A DNA stretch of 37,754 nucleotides from Pseudomonadota bacterium (GTDB taxonomy: Bacteria; Pseudomonadota; Gammaproteobacteria; Burkholderiales; Burkholderiaceae_C): assembly GCA_029779845.1 (NCBI GenBank), contig JAKOZT010000118.1, positions 1-37,754 on the forward strand, given 5' to 3'. Below are positions 7,590 through 16,885 of the stretch, piece after piece. The position numbers and the translations under genes are program-made. Positions within the stretch are counted from its first letter, which is position 1. Each line of letters starts with the position of its first letter. The notes below the pieces were generated by a model. That model was not told where the DNA came from. It worked only from the letters and a program-made list of their open reading frames with translations, and made no database searches.

Positions 7590-7634
7590 CTGTTAATCCG
7601 TAGGTCCCTGGTTCGAGCCCAGGTCGGGGAGCCA
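7590..7634 (+). tRNA. 3' fragment of tRNA-Asn (GTT), attachment-site scar
   Basis: The sequence runs from the anticodon loop CTGTTAA through the 3' anticodon stem, the variable region GTAGGTC, the T arm (CCTGG, loop TTCGAGC, CCAGG), the 3' acceptor strand and the encoded CCA. No D arm, 5' acceptor strand or 5' anticodon stem precedes it, so it cannot fold into a tRNA. The break at the anticodon loop is typical of tyrosine-recombinase integration. The intact tRNA-Asn should be at the other end of the island, outside the window. Confidence 0.88.
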
Positions 7635-7660
7635 AGATAAGCCAGCAATGGCACGCACTT

Positions 7661-7688
7661 AGCCCAGCCTTCACCGGCTGGGCTTTTT
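7661..7688 (+). terminator. Rho-independent terminator after the tRNA-Asn scar
   Basis: AGCCCAGCC (7661-7669) and GGCTGGGCT (7676-7684) form a perfect nine-base stem with a six-base loop, followed by five Ts. It is a textbook plus-strand terminator and was presumably the terminator of the original tRNA-Asn gene. It also separates island transcription from the convergent sarcosine operon. Confidence 0.9.
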
Positions 7689-7762
7689 GCTTTCTGGGCG
7701 TCGGACATGCATAAGGCATGCATACCTGGCCGTCTGCAGGAGCTTCTCCTCGCGACCGGTGT

Positions 7763-8221
7763 TCACGCACGACGGCGCGGCATCAAGGGCTCCGTGCGCA
7801 GCGTGTTCATGGTCTGCAGGCGCGCCGTGGGCCGCACTGCCTCGCGGCCCTGCTGTGCGAACTCTCGCCGCGACACGCCGCGCTCCATGCCGACGGTCGC
7901 CGTCGCGCCGCCGAGAAGCTGCTTGTACAGACCGGCCCACACCGAGTCGATGCGGGCATCGAGCGCGAACGCACGGGCGAACAACTCGTTGAGCCGAGTC
8001 TCCAGCAACGGCACGTGCGGTGTCGCCGGCCACTCGCGGGTCAGCCAGTGAAGCAAGGGGGCGTAGTCCAGACACTCGCCGAGCTCCGCCGGGCGCGCGG
8101 CTGCGCGTCCCTTGATGACGAGGCTCACCCGCACCGCCTGCGGCGATTGCTCGTGGGCGTGCACGCCCACGGCCAGATCGATCGGGAGACGATCGATGCG
8201 GATGGTCCAGTTCCCGTTCAC
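7763..8221 (-). CDS. FolB-like protein (dihydroneopterin aldolase family)
   Basis: A 152-residue protein. From residue 5 it reads like the FolB fold: WTIRIDRLPIDLAVGVHAHE (the Glu matches the pterin-anchoring glutamate), then QAVRVSLVIKG, CLDYAPLLHWL, LLETRLNELFARAFAL and a lysine in GLYKQL near the catalytic-lysine position. I start it at the GTG at 8221, whose GTGA overlaps the soxG stop, with GAGGCGG just upstream. About 40 residues follow the FolB core and look unstructured. FolB makes the dihydropterin precursor of folate; sarcosine oxidase uses tetrahydrofolate as formaldehyde acceptor, so a folate-related role here makes sense. Whether it is a true aldolase is unproven. Confidence 0.75.
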   Translation of the reverse strand: MNGNWTIRIDRLPIDLAVGVHAHEQSPQAVRVSLVIKGRAAARPAELGECLDYAPLLHWLTREWPATPHVPLLETRLNELFARAFALDARIDSVWAGLYKQLLGGATATVGMERGVSRREFAQQGREAVRPTARLQTMNTLRTEPLMPRRRA

Positions 8222-8826
8222 GCGAACCGCCTCGTGATGAGGCCGCACTCGGCCGTGGTGTGTTCGAGCATCAGCCAGACATAGTCCATGAAGCTGCGGC
8301 GCACCAGCAGTTCGAAGACGGGATCGTCGTTGACCTGCCAGAGCCAGACCGATGCCTTGAAGAAGTGCGAGCCGGCGCATTGGTCGACGTGAAAGGCGCG
8401 CGGATGCAGGTCCAGCGGGCAGCCCTGGGCCAGGGTGTCGCGCAGCGATGGGCCGGACAGGTGCAGCACGGTATAGCCGCTGCTCACGTCTGTGACGGCG
8501 GCATGCTGGCCTTCCAGGTGGGCACGCAGGCTGTTCGCCAGCGCATCCGCGTATCCCTTGGGGCCGATCACGAACCAGTCGTCCGGGCCGGCCCAGACGA
8601 TGCGCAGCGCGTCGCCCTGCGCCGTGGTGCCGGCAGCCCGGGGAGGCGCCACCCCGAGCGCGCGTTGCACGGCCGCGGTGAAGGCCGGGTCGTCCGGATT
8701 GCCGCGCAGGTTGACCACGGCCAGCTTGTGGCGCCAGCCGGCCTGCAGCGCGCTCGCGTTGGAAGCACCGAGCGACCGGGGCATGGAGCCGGACAGGTTG
8801 CTGCGGCTCAAGGTTGTTTCAAGCAT
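8218..8826 (-). CDS. soxG: Sarcosine oxidase gamma subunit
   Basis: A 202-residue protein of the SoxG family, which is related to the folate-binding GcvT fold and completes the alpha-beta-gamma-delta sarcosine oxidase. Typical segments are RIVWAGPDDWFVIGP, VTDVSSGYTVLHLSGP, LAQGCPLDLHP and FELLVRRSFMDYVWLML. The start overlaps the soxA stop by eight bases and the stop overlaps the FolB-like start, so the operon is translationally coupled throughout. Confidence 0.93.
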   Translation of the reverse strand: MLETTLSRSNLSGSMPRSLGASNASALQAGWRHKLAVVNLRGNPDDPAFTAAVQRALGVAPPRAAGTTAQGDALRIVWAGPDDWFVIGPKGYADALANSLRAHLEGQHAAVTDVSSGYTVLHLSGPSLRDTLAQGCPLDLHPRAFHVDQCAGSHFFKASVWLWQVNDDPVFELLVRRSFMDYVWLMLEHTTAECGLITRRFA

Positions 8827-11821
8827 TCTGACGCTCCGCCTTGGGGTCGTAGAAGACAGGACTGGCGATGATGGCCGTCACGCTGCGGCCGTCGCGCATC
8901 GAGACGTGCACGCGCTCGCCCATGCGCCCGAGACCGCCCCGGACCAGCGCCATCGCGATCGAGCGGCCCAGCGTCGGGCTCGCGTAGCTGGAGGTCACGT
9001 GGCCGGCCATCGGCGTCGGGATCGCGCCCGGCTCGCCGGCGAGCACCTGCGCGCCTTCGGGCAGCACGAACTGCGGATCGTCGGGGAGCAGGCCGACGAG
9101 CTGCTTGCGGTCGGCCCGCGCGGTATCGCTGCGAGCGAGCGAGCGCTTGCCGAGGCAGTCCTTCGTCTTCGTGACCATCGCCGCCATGCCGAGATCGACC
9201 GGCGTGACCGAGCCGTCGGTGTCCTGGCCGACGATGATGTAGCCCTTCTCGGCGCGCAGCACGTGCATCGTCTCGGTGCCGTAGGGCGTGATGCCGAAGT
9301 CCTGGCCGGCCGCATGGATCGCGCTCCAGACGCGCGCACCCTCCTCGGCCGGCACGTTGATCTCGTAGGCGCGCTCGCCCGAGAAGCTGATGCGCATGAT
9401 GCGCGCGCGCACGCCGGCCACCGTGCCCTCGCGGTACGACATGAAGGGGAACGCGGCATCGTCGAAGTCGACGTCGGTACACAGCTTGCGCAGCACCTCG
9501 CGGCTCTTCGGGCCGGCCAGGGCCGTGGTCGCCCAGTGGTCGGTGACGGTGGTGAGATAGACCTTCAGGTGCGGCCACTCGGTCTGCAGCCAGCGCTCCA
9601 GCCAGGCCAGCACGCGCGCCGCGCCGCCGGTGGTGGTGTGCATCAGGAAGTGGTTCTCGCCCAGGCGCACGGTGACGCCGTCGTCGAACACCATGCCGTT
9701 CTCGTCGAGCATCAGGCCGTAGCGGCACTTGCCGACCTCGAGCTTGCTCCAGGCGTTGCTGTAGACCCAGTTCAGCAGCGTGGCGGCGTCCGGTCCCTGG
9801 ATATCGATCTTGCCGAGCGTCGAGGCATCGAGCATGCCCACGCCGTTGCGCACGGCCAGCACCTCGCGCTTCACCGCGGCGTGCAGGTCTTCGCCGTTCT
9901 TCGGGTAGTACCAAGGCCGCTTCCACTGGCCGACGTCCTCGAACAAGGCTCCCTGGGCCTTGTGCCAGGCATGCATCGCCGTCGTGCGCACCGGATCGAA
10001 GGCGTCGCCCAGCTCCAGCCCCGCCACGAGCCCGAACGTCACCGGCGTGTAGTTGGGGCGGAACGTCGTCGTGCCGACGGCCGGAATCGGCCTGCCCAGC
10101 GCCTCGGCGACGATGCCCATGCCGTTGATGTTGCCCGTCTTGCCCTGGTCGGTGCCGAAGCCCATCGCGGTGTAGCGCTTGACGTGCTCGATCGACTCGA
10201 AGCCCTCGCGCACGGCCAGCAGCAGGTCCGACGCACCGACGTCGTTCTGCAGGTCGACGAACTGCTTGGGCGCGCGCGTCGGGCCGGCGGGGTGCGGCAC
10301 GAGCCAGAGCGTGCGCTGCGGGCCGACCGGCAGCGCCGCGACCTTCGGCGCCTTGCCCTCAGCGTTGGAGAAGCCGGCGGCGGCAGCCGCAGCCGTCCCT
10401 GCCGCATGGCCGTCGAGTGCCGCGCCGCGCAGGTCCGTGCGGGCACGGCAGGCACCGGCCGAGCGCTCCGACTGCGCCGCGGGACCGGGCAGGAACGCCG
10501 CCTCCTCGTCGCTCCACACCGGCTTGCTGCCGGCCTGGCAGTGCAGATGGATCACCGGGCTGAAGCCGCCGGAGACCGCCAGCACATCGCAGGCGATCTG
10601 CTGCGCCGCGCCGGCGAGACGCCCCTGCGCGTCCAGACGCTGCACGCGCACGCCGGCAAGTCGGCGGCCACCGCGCGCTTCGATGACGGCGTGGCCGGCC
10701 AGCACGGCGATGCCGGCCGCGCGGGCGCGCTCCGACAGCCCGCCCGCCGGCTGCTCGCGCGCATCGACGACCTGCACCGGCACCCCGGCGGCGTGCAGCG
10801 CGAGCGCGCTGTCATAGGCGGCGTCGTTGTTGGTGAAGACGACGGCGCGGCGGCCGGGGGCGACGGCATAGCGACGCAGGTAGGTCGACACCGCACCGGC
10901 CAGCATCACGCCGGGGAGGTCGTTGTTCGCGAAGACCAGCGGGCGCTCGTGCGCACCGGTGGCGAGCACGACCTGGCGCGCGCGCACCTTCCACAGCCGT
11001 TCGCGGTAGGCCGGGCGTTCGCCGGGGTCCAGATGATCGGCGCGCCGCTCGGCGAGCGTGACCAGCCCGTGGTCGTGGAAGCCGAAAGCCGTCGTGCGGG
11101 GCAGGACCTGGACTTCGGGCTGCTCCTTCAGTTGCGCGAGCGCGTCTGCCACCCATCGCGCGGCCGGGACGCCGTCGACCTGTTCGTCGCTGGACAGCAG
11201 CCAGCCGCCGAAGGCCTGCTGCTCGTCGCAGACGATCACGCGTGCGCCGCTGCCGGCGGCGGCCAGCGCCGCCGACAGTCCGGCGATGCCGCCGCCGACG
11301 ACCAGCACGTCGCAGTGCACGAAGCGCTTGTCGTAGCGCTCGGGGTCGTTCTCGAGCGGAGCGCTGCCCAGGCCGCTGGCGCGCCGGATGTGCTTCTCGA
11401 AGTAGTGCCAGGCCGACTGCGAGGCCATGAAGGTCTTGTAGTAGAAGCCGGCCGGCATCAGGCGCGAGAACCACCCGTTGACGGCCCGCACGTCGAACTC
11501 GACGCTCGGGCTCGCGTGCACGCTGCGGGCGACCAGCCCCTCGACGAGGGGCACCTCGGTCATGCGCGCGTTTGGCACGGTGTACGCGCCCTCGCCGAGC
11601 TGGACCAGCGCATTCGGCTCCTCGACGCCGGCGGACAGGATGCCGCGCGGGCGGTGGTATTTCCAGCTGCGCGCGACCAGGTGCACGCCGTTGGCCAGCA
11701 GCGCCGAGGCCAGCGTGTCGCCCTGCAGCCCCTGGTAGCTGCGCCCGTTGAAACGGAAGGTCAGCACGCGGTCGCGCTGCACAGCGCCGCCCTGGGGCAG
11801 CCGGTGGGCAAGAGGACTCAT
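8819..11821 (-). CDS. soxA: Sarcosine oxidase alpha subunit
   Basis: A 1000-residue protein, the usual length of SoxA. The N-terminal 100 residues (TFRFNGRSYQGLQGDTLASA) are the ferredoxin-like part. A Rossmann dinucleotide site follows at LVVGGGIAGLSAALAAAG, and the C-terminal 400 residues form a GcvT-like tetrahydrofolate domain (for example GMLDASTLGKIDIQGPDAA). The complex oxidises sarcosine to glycine and hydrogen peroxide and passes the methyl carbon to tetrahydrofolate. I chose the ATG at 11821 because it makes an ATGA overlap with the soxD stop and matches family starts; the open frame continues upstream without family likeness. Confidence 0.95.
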   Translation of the reverse strand: MSPLAHRLPQGGAVQRDRVLTFRFNGRSYQGLQGDTLASALLANGVHLVARSWKYHRPRGILSAGVEEPNALVQLGEGAYTVPNARMTEVPLVEGLVARSVHASPSVEFDVRAVNGWFSRLMPAGFYYKTFMASQSAWHYFEKHIRRASGLGSAPLENDPERYDKRFVHCDVLVVGGGIAGLSAALAAAGSGARVIVCDEQQAFGGWLLSSDEQVDGVPAARWVADALAQLKEQPEVQVLPRTTAFGFHDHGLVTLAERRADHLDPGERPAYRERLWKVRARQVVLATGAHERPLVFANNDLPGVMLAGAVSTYLRRYAVAPGRRAVVFTNNDAAYDSALALHAAGVPVQVVDAREQPAGGLSERARAAGIAVLAGHAVIEARGGRRLAGVRVQRLDAQGRLAGAAQQIACDVLAVSGGFSPVIHLHCQAGSKPVWSDEEAAFLPGPAAQSERSAGACRARTDLRGAALDGHAAGTAAAAAAGFSNAEGKAPKVAALPVGPQRTLWLVPHPAGPTRAPKQFVDLQNDVGASDLLLAVREGFESIEHVKRYTAMGFGTDQGKTGNINGMGIVAEALGRPIPAVGTTTFRPNYTPVTFGLVAGLELGDAFDPVRTTAMHAWHKAQGALFEDVGQWKRPWYYPKNGEDLHAAVKREVLAVRNGVGMLDASTLGKIDIQGPDAATLLNWVYSNAWSKLEVGKCRYGLMLDENGMVFDDGVTVRLGENHFLMHTTTGGAARVLAWLERWLQTEWPHLKVYLTTVTDHWATTALAGPKSREVLRKLCTDVDFDDAAFPFMSYREGTVAGVRARIMRISFSGERAYEINVPAEEGARVWSAIHAAGQDFGITPYGTETMHVLRAEKGYIIVGQDTDGSVTPVDLGMAAMVTKTKDCLGKRSLARSDTARADRKQLVGLLPDDPQFVLPEGAQVLAGEPGAIPTPMAGHVTSSYASPTLGRSIAMALVRGGLGRMGERVHVSMRDGRSVTAIIASPVFYDPKAERQNA

Positions 11822-12108
11822 GCGGCGCTCCGTTCGTGGTCGGGGGCGCTCTCGCCGATCCGCCAGGTGGCGTGGAAGCGATAGCTGACGGTGTCGCGCA
11901 GGGCGTTGAACCAGCGGCCGCAGCCGCTCGAATGGCGCCACTGCTCATGGTGCACACCCTTCGGGTTGCTGCGCATGAACACGTAGTCCGCCCATTCGGT
12001 GTCGTTCAGCGTCTCGGTCTTCGGCGGCCGGACGATGCCGCCTTCGCCGCCGCAGGTGAATTCGCTCTCGGCCCTCGGGCCGCAATAAGGACAGGGGATC
12101 TGCAGCAT
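11818..12108 (-). CDS. soxD: Sarcosine oxidase delta subunit
   Basis: A 96-residue protein starting MLQIPCPYCGPR. It has the SoxD zinc site (Cys6, Cys9, His59 and Cys63 in the HSSGCGRWFN segment) and the conserved EWADYVFMRSNPKG stretch. It is the small structural subunit of the four-subunit enzyme. The ATG at 12108 follows the soxB stop by 11 bases, and the gene ends in an ATGA overlap with soxA. Confidence 0.96.
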   Translation of the reverse strand: MLQIPCPYCGPRAESEFTCGGEGGIVRPPKTETLNDTEWADYVFMRSNPKGVHHEQWRHSSGCGRWFNALRDTVSYRFHATWRIGESAPDHERSAA

Positions 12109-12119
12109 GGTGGGTCCCT

Positions 12120-13364
12120 TCAGTGCGCCACGGCCGCAGCGCCGTGTTCGTCGATCAGGTGGCCGGTGGTGAAGCGCTCGAGCGCGAACGCTTCGTTCAG
12201 CGGGTGCGGGCGGTCCTGCGCGACGGTGTGCGCCATCACCCAGCCCGAGCCCGGCGTGGCCTTGAAGCCGCCGGTGCCCCAGCCGCAGTTGATGTACAGG
12301 CCCTTGACGGGCGTGAGGCCGATGATCGGGCAGGCATCGGGCGAGATGTCGACGATGCCGCCCCATTGGCGGTTCATCCGCACGCGCGAGAACATCGGGA
12401 ACATCTCGACGATCGCCTGCAGCGTGTGCTCGATGGTCTGGTAGCTGCCGCGCTGGCCGTAGCCCGCGTACTGGTCGATACCGGCGCCGATCACCAGGTC
12501 GCCCTTGTCGCTCTGGCTGATGTAGGCGTGGATCGCATTGCTCATCACGACGTTCGGGAAGACCGGCTTCAACGGCTCGGACACCAGCGCCTGCAGCGGA
12601 TGGCTCTCGATCGGCAGCCGGATGCCGGCCATCGAGGCGATCACGCTGGAGTGGCCGGCGGCCACCACGGCCACCTTCTTCGCCTTGATGAAGCCCTTGG
12701 CGGTGTCGACGCCGGTCACCCGTCCACCCTCGCGGCCGATGCCGATCACCTCGCAGTTCTGGATGATGTCCACGCCCAGCGCGTCCGCCGCGCGCGCGAA
12801 TCCCCACGCCACCGCGTCGTGCCGCGCCACGCCGGCGCGGCGCTGCAGCGAGGCGCCGAGCACCGGGTAGCGCGTGTTCAGGTTGATGAAGGGCACGATC
12901 TCCTTCACCTGCGCGGCGTTCAGCACCTCGGCGTCGACGCCGTTGAGGCGATTCGCGGTGACGCGGCGCTCGATGTCGCGCATGTCCTGCAGCGTGTGGC
13001 CGAGGTTCATCACGCCGCGCTGGCTGAACATCACGTTGTAGTTGAGGTCCTGCGACAGCCCCTCCCACAGCTTCATCGCCTTCTCGTACAGCTGCGTCGC
13101 CTCGTCCCAGAGGTAGTTGCTGCGCACGATCGTCGTGTTGCGCGCGGTGTTGCCGCCGCCGAGGTAGCCTCGCTCCACCACCGCGACGTCGCGGATGCCG
13201 TGCTCCTTGGCGAGGTAGTAGGCGGTCGCGAGGCCGTGGCCGCCGGCCCCGACGACGACCACGTCGTATTCGCGCTGGGGCTCCGGCGAGCGCCACTGGC
13301 GCTCCCAGCCCTCGTGGTAGGAGACGGCGTTGCGCAGCAACGACCAGATCGAGAACTTCTGCAT
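12120..13364 (-). CDS. soxB: Sarcosine oxidase beta subunit
   Basis: A 414-residue flavoprotein of the DAO family with an FAD site at [20 protein letters not shown] and the C-terminal [17 protein letters not shown] motif. In characterised heterotetrameric enzymes this subunit carries the sarcosine active site and a covalently bound FMN on a histidine; His182 in RHDAVAWG is the likely counterpart. The ATG at 13364 is preceded by GAAGGAA. It lies 11 bases after sdaA. Confidence 0.95.
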   Translation of the reverse strand: MQKFSIWSLLRNAVSYHEGWERQWRSPEPQREYDVVVVGAGGHGLATAYYLAKEHGIRDVAVVERGYLGGGNTARNTTIVRSNYLWDEATQLYEKAMKLWEGLSQDLNYNVMFSQRGVMNLGHTLQDMRDIERRVTANRLNGVDAEVLNAAQVKEIVPFINLNTRYPVLGASLQRRAGVARHDAVAWGFARAADALGVDIIQNCEVIGIGREGGRVTGVDTAKGFIKAKKVAVVAAGHSSVIASMAGIRLPIESHPLQALVSEPLKPVFPNVVMSNAIHAYISQSDKGDLVIGAGIDQYAGYGQRGSYQTIEHTLQAIVEMFPMFSRVRMNRQWGGIVDISPDACPIIGLTPVKGLYINCGWGTGGFKATPGSGWVMAHTVAQDRPHPLNEAFALERFTTGHLIDEHGAAAVAH

Positions 13365-13375
13365 GTCGCGTTCCT

Positions 13376-14755
13376 TCAGCACTCGACGACGTTGACCGCG
13401 AGGCCGCCGCGCGAGGTTTCCTTGTATTTCGTCTTCATGTCGGCGCCGGTCTCGCGCATCGTCTTGATGACCTTGTCGAGGCTGACGTGGTGGATGCCGT
13501 CGCCGCGCAGCGCCATGCGCGCGGCGTTGATCGCCTTGACCGACGCGATCGCGTTGCGCTCGATGCACGGGATCTGCACCAGGCCGCCGACCGGGTCGCA
13601 GGTCAGCCCGAGGTGGTGCTCCATGCCGATCTCGGCGGCGTTCTCGACCTGCTCGGGTGTCCCGCCGAGCACCGCGCACAAGGCGCCGGCGGCCATCGAG
13701 CACGCGACGCCGACCTCGCCCTGGCAGCCGACCTCGGCGCCCGAGATCGATGCGCCTTCCTTGTAGAGGATGGCGATCGCCGCGGCGGTGAGCAGGAAGT
13801 CGAACACGCCCTGTTCATCGGCGCCGGGCACGAAACGGGCGTAGTAGTGCAGCACCGCCGGCACGATGCCGGCCGCGCCGTTGGTCGGCGCGGTGACGAC
13901 GCGGCCGCCGGCGGCGTTCTCTTCGTTGACGGCCAGCGCGTACAGGTTGACCCAGTCCAGCACCTGCAGCGGATCCTTGAGCGCCTCCTCGGGCCGGTGC
14001 GTCAGCGTGCGGTACAGCTCGGCGGCGCGGCGGCGCACCTTGTAGCCGCCCGGCAGAACGCCTTCGGCCCGGATGCCGCGCTTCACGCAGTCCTGCATGG
14101 TGTCCCAGATGCGCAGCAGACCCTCGCGCACGTCCTGCTCGCTGCGCCACGCCAGTTCGTTGCGCCACATCACGCGGGCAATGCTCAGGCCGTTGTCCGC
14201 GCACAGGCGCAGCAATGCGTCGCCCGTGCGGAACGGCAGCGGCAGCGGCCTGGTGTCGGGCACCAGGGCGGGTCGGCCGGCATCGTCGCTGCCGACGACG
14301 AAACCGCCGCCGACCGAGTAGTAGGTCTTCGACAGCAGCACCTCGCCGGCCGCATCGAGCGCAGTGAAGCGCATTGCGTTCGGATGGAAAGGCAGGGACT
14401 CGCGCCGCAGGAAGAGCAGATCGCGGCTTTCGTCGAAGCCGATCGACCGCTTCCCGGCGAGCACGACCTGCCCGTCGCGCCGGATCCGCTCCAGTCGGGG
14501 GGCGATGCTCTCGGGGTCGATGCGATCGGGCAGCTCGCCTTCCAGCCCCATCAGCACGGCCTTGTCGCTGCCATGTCCCTTGCCGGTGGCCGCCAGCGAG
14601 CCGTACAGCTCGCACTTCACGCGGTGGGTGCGCTGCGCCCGCTCCGGAACGTTCAGCTCTCCCGCGAACAGCGCCGCCGCGCGCATCGGGCCGACGGTGT
14701 GCGAACTGCTCGGCCCGATGCCGATCTTGAAGAGGTCGAAGAGGCTGACGCTCAT
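13376..14755 (-). CDS. sdaA: L-serine ammonia-lyase (iron-sulfur, single chain)
   Basis: A 459-residue enzyme that deaminates L-serine to pyruvate. The start [22 protein letters not shown] is diagnostic for the N-terminal domain; cysteines in [18 protein letters not shown] and VQIPCIER are the 4Fe-4S ligands and catalytic region. Its place between glyA and soxB makes it the exit step of the pathway: sarcosine to glycine, glycine plus methylene-THF to serine, serine to pyruvate. It lies nine bases after glyA. Confidence 0.95.
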   Translation of the reverse strand: MSVSLFDLFKIGIGPSSSHTVGPMRAAALFAGELNVPERAQRTHRVKCELYGSLAATGKGHGSDKAVLMGLEGELPDRIDPESIAPRLERIRRDGQVVLAGKRSIGFDESRDLLFLRRESLPFHPNAMRFTALDAAGEVLLSKTYYSVGGGFVVGSDDAGRPALVPDTRPLPLPFRTGDALLRLCADNGLSIARVMWRNELAWRSEQDVREGLLRIWDTMQDCVKRGIRAEGVLPGGYKVRRRAAELYRTLTHRPEEALKDPLQVLDWVNLYALAVNEENAAGGRVVTAPTNGAAGIVPAVLHYYARFVPGADEQGVFDFLLTAAAIAILYKEGASISGAEVGCQGEVGVACSMAAGALCAVLGGTPEQVENAAEIGMEHHLGLTCDPVGGLVQIPCIERNAIASVKAINAARMALRGDGIHHVSLDKVIKTMRETGADMKTKYKETSRGGLAVNVVEC

Positions 14756-14764
14756 GGCCGACGC

Positions 14765-16024
14765 TCAACCGTAGACGGGGAAATCCCGCGTCAAGGCGGC
14801 GACGCTCGCACGAACCTCGGCGATCTTCGCCTCGCTGTCGGGGTGGTCCAGCAGATCGGCGATCAGCTCGCCGACCTGGCGGGCCTGCTTCTCCTGGAAG
14901 CCGCGCGTGGTCATGGCCGGGCTGCCCAGCCGGATCCCGCTCGTGACCATCGGCTTCTCCGGGTCGTTGGGAATCGCGTTCTTGTTGACGGTGATGTGGG
15001 CGCTGCCGAGCAGCGCCTCGGCGGCCTTGCCAGTGAGGCCCTTGGCACGCAGGTCCACCAGCATCACGTGGCTCTCGGTGCGGCCGGAGACGATGCGCAG
15101 TCCGCGCTCCATCAGCGCTTCGGCCAGGGCTTGCGCGTTGCGAACGACCTGGCGCTGATAGGTCTTGAACTCCGGCGCGAGCGCTTCCTTGAAGGCCACC
15201 GCCTTGGCGGCGATGACGTGCATCAGCGGGCCGCCCTGCAGGCCCGGGAAGATGGCGCTGTCGATCGCCTTCTGCAGCTCGGGCCTCATCAGGATGATGC
15301 CGCCGCGCGGGCCGCGCAGGCTCTTGTGCGTGGTACTCGTGACGATGTCGGCGTGCGGGATCGGATTGGGGTATTCGCCGGCGGCGATCAGCCCGGCGTA
15401 GTGCGCCATGTCCACCATCAGCAGCGCGCCGACATCCTTGGCGACGCGCGCGAAACGCTCGAAGTCGATACGCAGCGCATAGGCGGACGCGCCGGCGATG
15501 ATGATCTTCGGCCTGCTCTCGCGTGCCTTGCGTTCCATCGCGTCGTAGTCGATCTCCTCCTTCTCGTCGAGACCGTAGCTGACGACGTTGAACCACTTGC
15601 CGCTCATGTTGAGCGCCATGCCGTGCGACAGGTGGCCGCCTTCCGCGAGGTTCATGCCCATGAAGGTGTCGCCGGGCTTCATGAACGCCATGAAGACGGC
15701 CTCGTTCGCCTGGGCCCCCGAGTGCGGCTGCACGTTCGCGCCCCATCCGTGGCGGTCGGCGCCGAACAGCTGCTTGACGCGGTCCAGCGCGAGCTGCTCG
15801 GCCAGGTCGACGTATTCGCAGCCGCCGTAGTAGCGACGGCCCGGGTAGCCCTCGGCGTACTTGTTGGTGAGCTGGCTGCCTTGCGCGGCCATCACCGCGG
15901 GCGAGGTGTAGTTCTCGCTCGCGATCAGCTCGATGTGCTGCTCCTGGCGCTGATGCTCCTGCTGCACGACCACCCACAGATCGGGGTCGACGGCCTTGAG
16001 CGATTGATGGCTGTAGCTGAACAT
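14765..16024 (-). CDS. glyA: Serine hydroxymethyltransferase
   Basis: A 419-residue PLP enzyme interconverting glycine plus 5,10-methylene-THF and serine plus THF. Visible motifs are [29 protein letters not shown], the PLP lysine in [13 protein letters not shown] and IFPGLQGGP. The ATG at 16024 gives the family length; the upstream 31 codons of open frame are not conserved in the family. Because sarcosine oxidase makes both substrates, this copy is probably a catabolic paralogue, with a housekeeping copy elsewhere (inference). Confidence 0.95.
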   Translation of the reverse strand: MFSYSHQSLKAVDPDLWVVVQQEHQRQEQHIELIASENYTSPAVMAAQGSQLTNKYAEGYPGRRYYGGCEYVDLAEQLALDRVKQLFGADRHGWGANVQPHSGAQANEAVFMAFMKPGDTFMGMNLAEGGHLSHGMALNMSGKWFNVVSYGLDEKEEIDYDAMERKARESRPKIIIAGASAYALRIDFERFARVAKDVGALLMVDMAHYAGLIAAGEYPNPIPHADIVTSTTHKSLRGPRGGIILMRPELQKAIDSAIFPGLQGGPLMHVIAAKAVAFKEALAPEFKTYQRQVVRNAQALAEALMERGLRIVSGRTESHVMLVDLRAKGLTGKAAEALLGSAHITVNKNAIPNDPEKPMVTSGIRLGSPAMTTRGFQEKQARQVGELIADLLDHPDSEAKIAEVRASVAALTRDFPVYG

Positions 16025-16168
16025 GAATGAAGTCCCGAAGTTCGAGGGTGGTAACGAGGTGGCTAAATCTTCGGCGCCGAGGACGAGACACGTTTGCCAG
16101 ATTGCGACATGCAGCATGCCGGTGACGACGAAGCATCCGCTCGTGCACGCGGCCCGCGGCTGCCGGCG
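16025..16168 (-). promoter_or_regulatory. Region upstream of glyA, with a motif shared with the operon head
   Basis: These 144 bases separate livF-type and glyA genes and are the largest gap in the minus-strand gene run. CGCAATCTG (minus strand; plus 16098-16106) occurs 74 bases before the glyA start. The same nine bases occur 86 bases before the dipeptidase-like gene. This may be a half-site for the locus regulator and suggests a second promoter serving glyA-sdaA-soxBDAG. No riboswitch fold is recognised. Confidence 0.35.
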
Positions 16169-16885
16169 TCAGCCGAAGTACGCCTGATGCACCTCGGCGT
16201 TGGCGCGCAGCTCGCTCGTGTCGCCTTGGGCGACGACTTTGCCCTGCATGAGCACGTAGCCGTAGTGGGAAACGGCCAGCGTCTGGTGGACGTTCTGCTC
16301 GACGAGCAGCACCGTGATGCCCAGCTGGTTGATGTGCTGGATGACGTTGAACGTCTCCTTCACGAACCGTGGAGAGAGTCCGAGCGAAGGCTCGTCGATC
16401 AGCATCAGCTGCGGCGCGGACATCAGGCCGCGGCCGATGGAGAGCATGGCCTGCTCTCCGCCGGACATGGTGCCGCCGAGCTGGCCGGAGCGCTCCTTGA
16501 GGCGCGGGAAGATGTCGTAGACCTGGTCGAGCCTGTCCTTGATGGCGGACTTGTTCCTCTCGCGGTACGCGCCGAGATGCAGGTTCTCGCGCACCGTCAT
16601 CTTCGGGAAGACCTTGCGCCCTTCCGGGATGCACGCGATGCCCGCGCCGTTCACGAGGTGCGTCGGCAGGCCGGTGATGTCGCGGTCGCCGAACAGCACC
16701 TTGCCCGCCCGCGGCACGTTCAGCGCGAGGATGGTGCGGATCAGCGTCGTCTTTCCCGACCCGTTCGACCCCAGGATGCAGGTGATCTTCCCCGGCGGCA
16801 CGCGGATGGACACGTCGACGAGGACGTCCGCCTTGTCGTAGCCGCAACGGATGTGCTCGAGACGCAACTCAGGCTGCTTGTTCAT
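16169..16885 (-). CDS. Branched-chain-type ABC importer ATPase (LivF family)
   Basis: A 238-residue ATPase with Walker A GSNGSGKT, signature MSGGEQAM, Walker B LMLIDEPSLGLSP and the switch histidine region VLLVEQN. LivF-type length and sequence. It overlaps the second ATPase gene by 17 bases. Since the transporter sits in a sarcosine/glycine-betaine locus, I expect its ligand to be a betaine-derived compound or related amine rather than leucine; this is inference from context. Confidence 0.92.
   Translation of the reverse strand: MNKQPELRLEHIRCGYDKADVLVDVSIRVPPGKITCILGSNGSGKTTLIRTILALNVPRAGKVLFGDRDITGLPTHLVNGAGIACIPEGRKVFPKMTVRENLHLGAYRERNKSAIKDRLDQVYDIFPRLKERSGQLGGTMSGGEQAMLSIGRGLMSAPQLMLIDEPSLGLSPRFVKETFNVIQHINQLGITVLLVEQNVHQTLAVSHYGYVLMQGKVVAQGDTSELRANAEVHQAYFG

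Larger units (their letters stand above)
1..7634. mobile_element. Right part of a genomic island integrated at tRNA-Asn
   Basis: The right border is a 45-base copy of the 3' part of a tRNA-Asn gene with no matching 5' half, the usual product of tyrosine-recombinase integration into a tRNA gene. Everything left of it is visibly lower in GC than the 65-75% sequence to the right. It holds accessory cargo: an IS110 element, an exported protease operon and an ImmA/IrrE protein. The left border, the intact tRNA and any integrase must lie outside the window. The extent to position 1 is inferred from composition and content. Confidence 0.75.

Noticed and set aside
7561..7634. A complete tRNA-Asn gene
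   Set aside because: No D arm, 5' acceptor strand or 5' anticodon stem is present before 7590, so only the 3' part exists.
7543..7770. A small minus-strand frame containing a PRPGLEPGTYGL-type peptide
   Set aside because: This peptide is the antisense translation of the tRNA-Asn 3' end and is a known annotation artefact.
8492..11884. A 1130-codon plus-strand open frame antisense to soxA
   Set aside because: Composition is dominated by Arg, Ala, His and Gly, as expected from antisense of a high-GC gene; soxA on the other strand is unmistakable.
16025..16168. A glycine riboswitch before glyA
   Set aside because: The 144-base gap shows no tandem aptamer-like conserved stretches, and the operon head lies far upstream.
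13815..16847. A 1010-codon minus-strand open frame across glyA and sdaA
   Set aside because: Alternative frame of real genes with an Arg/Ala-rich composition and no family likeness.
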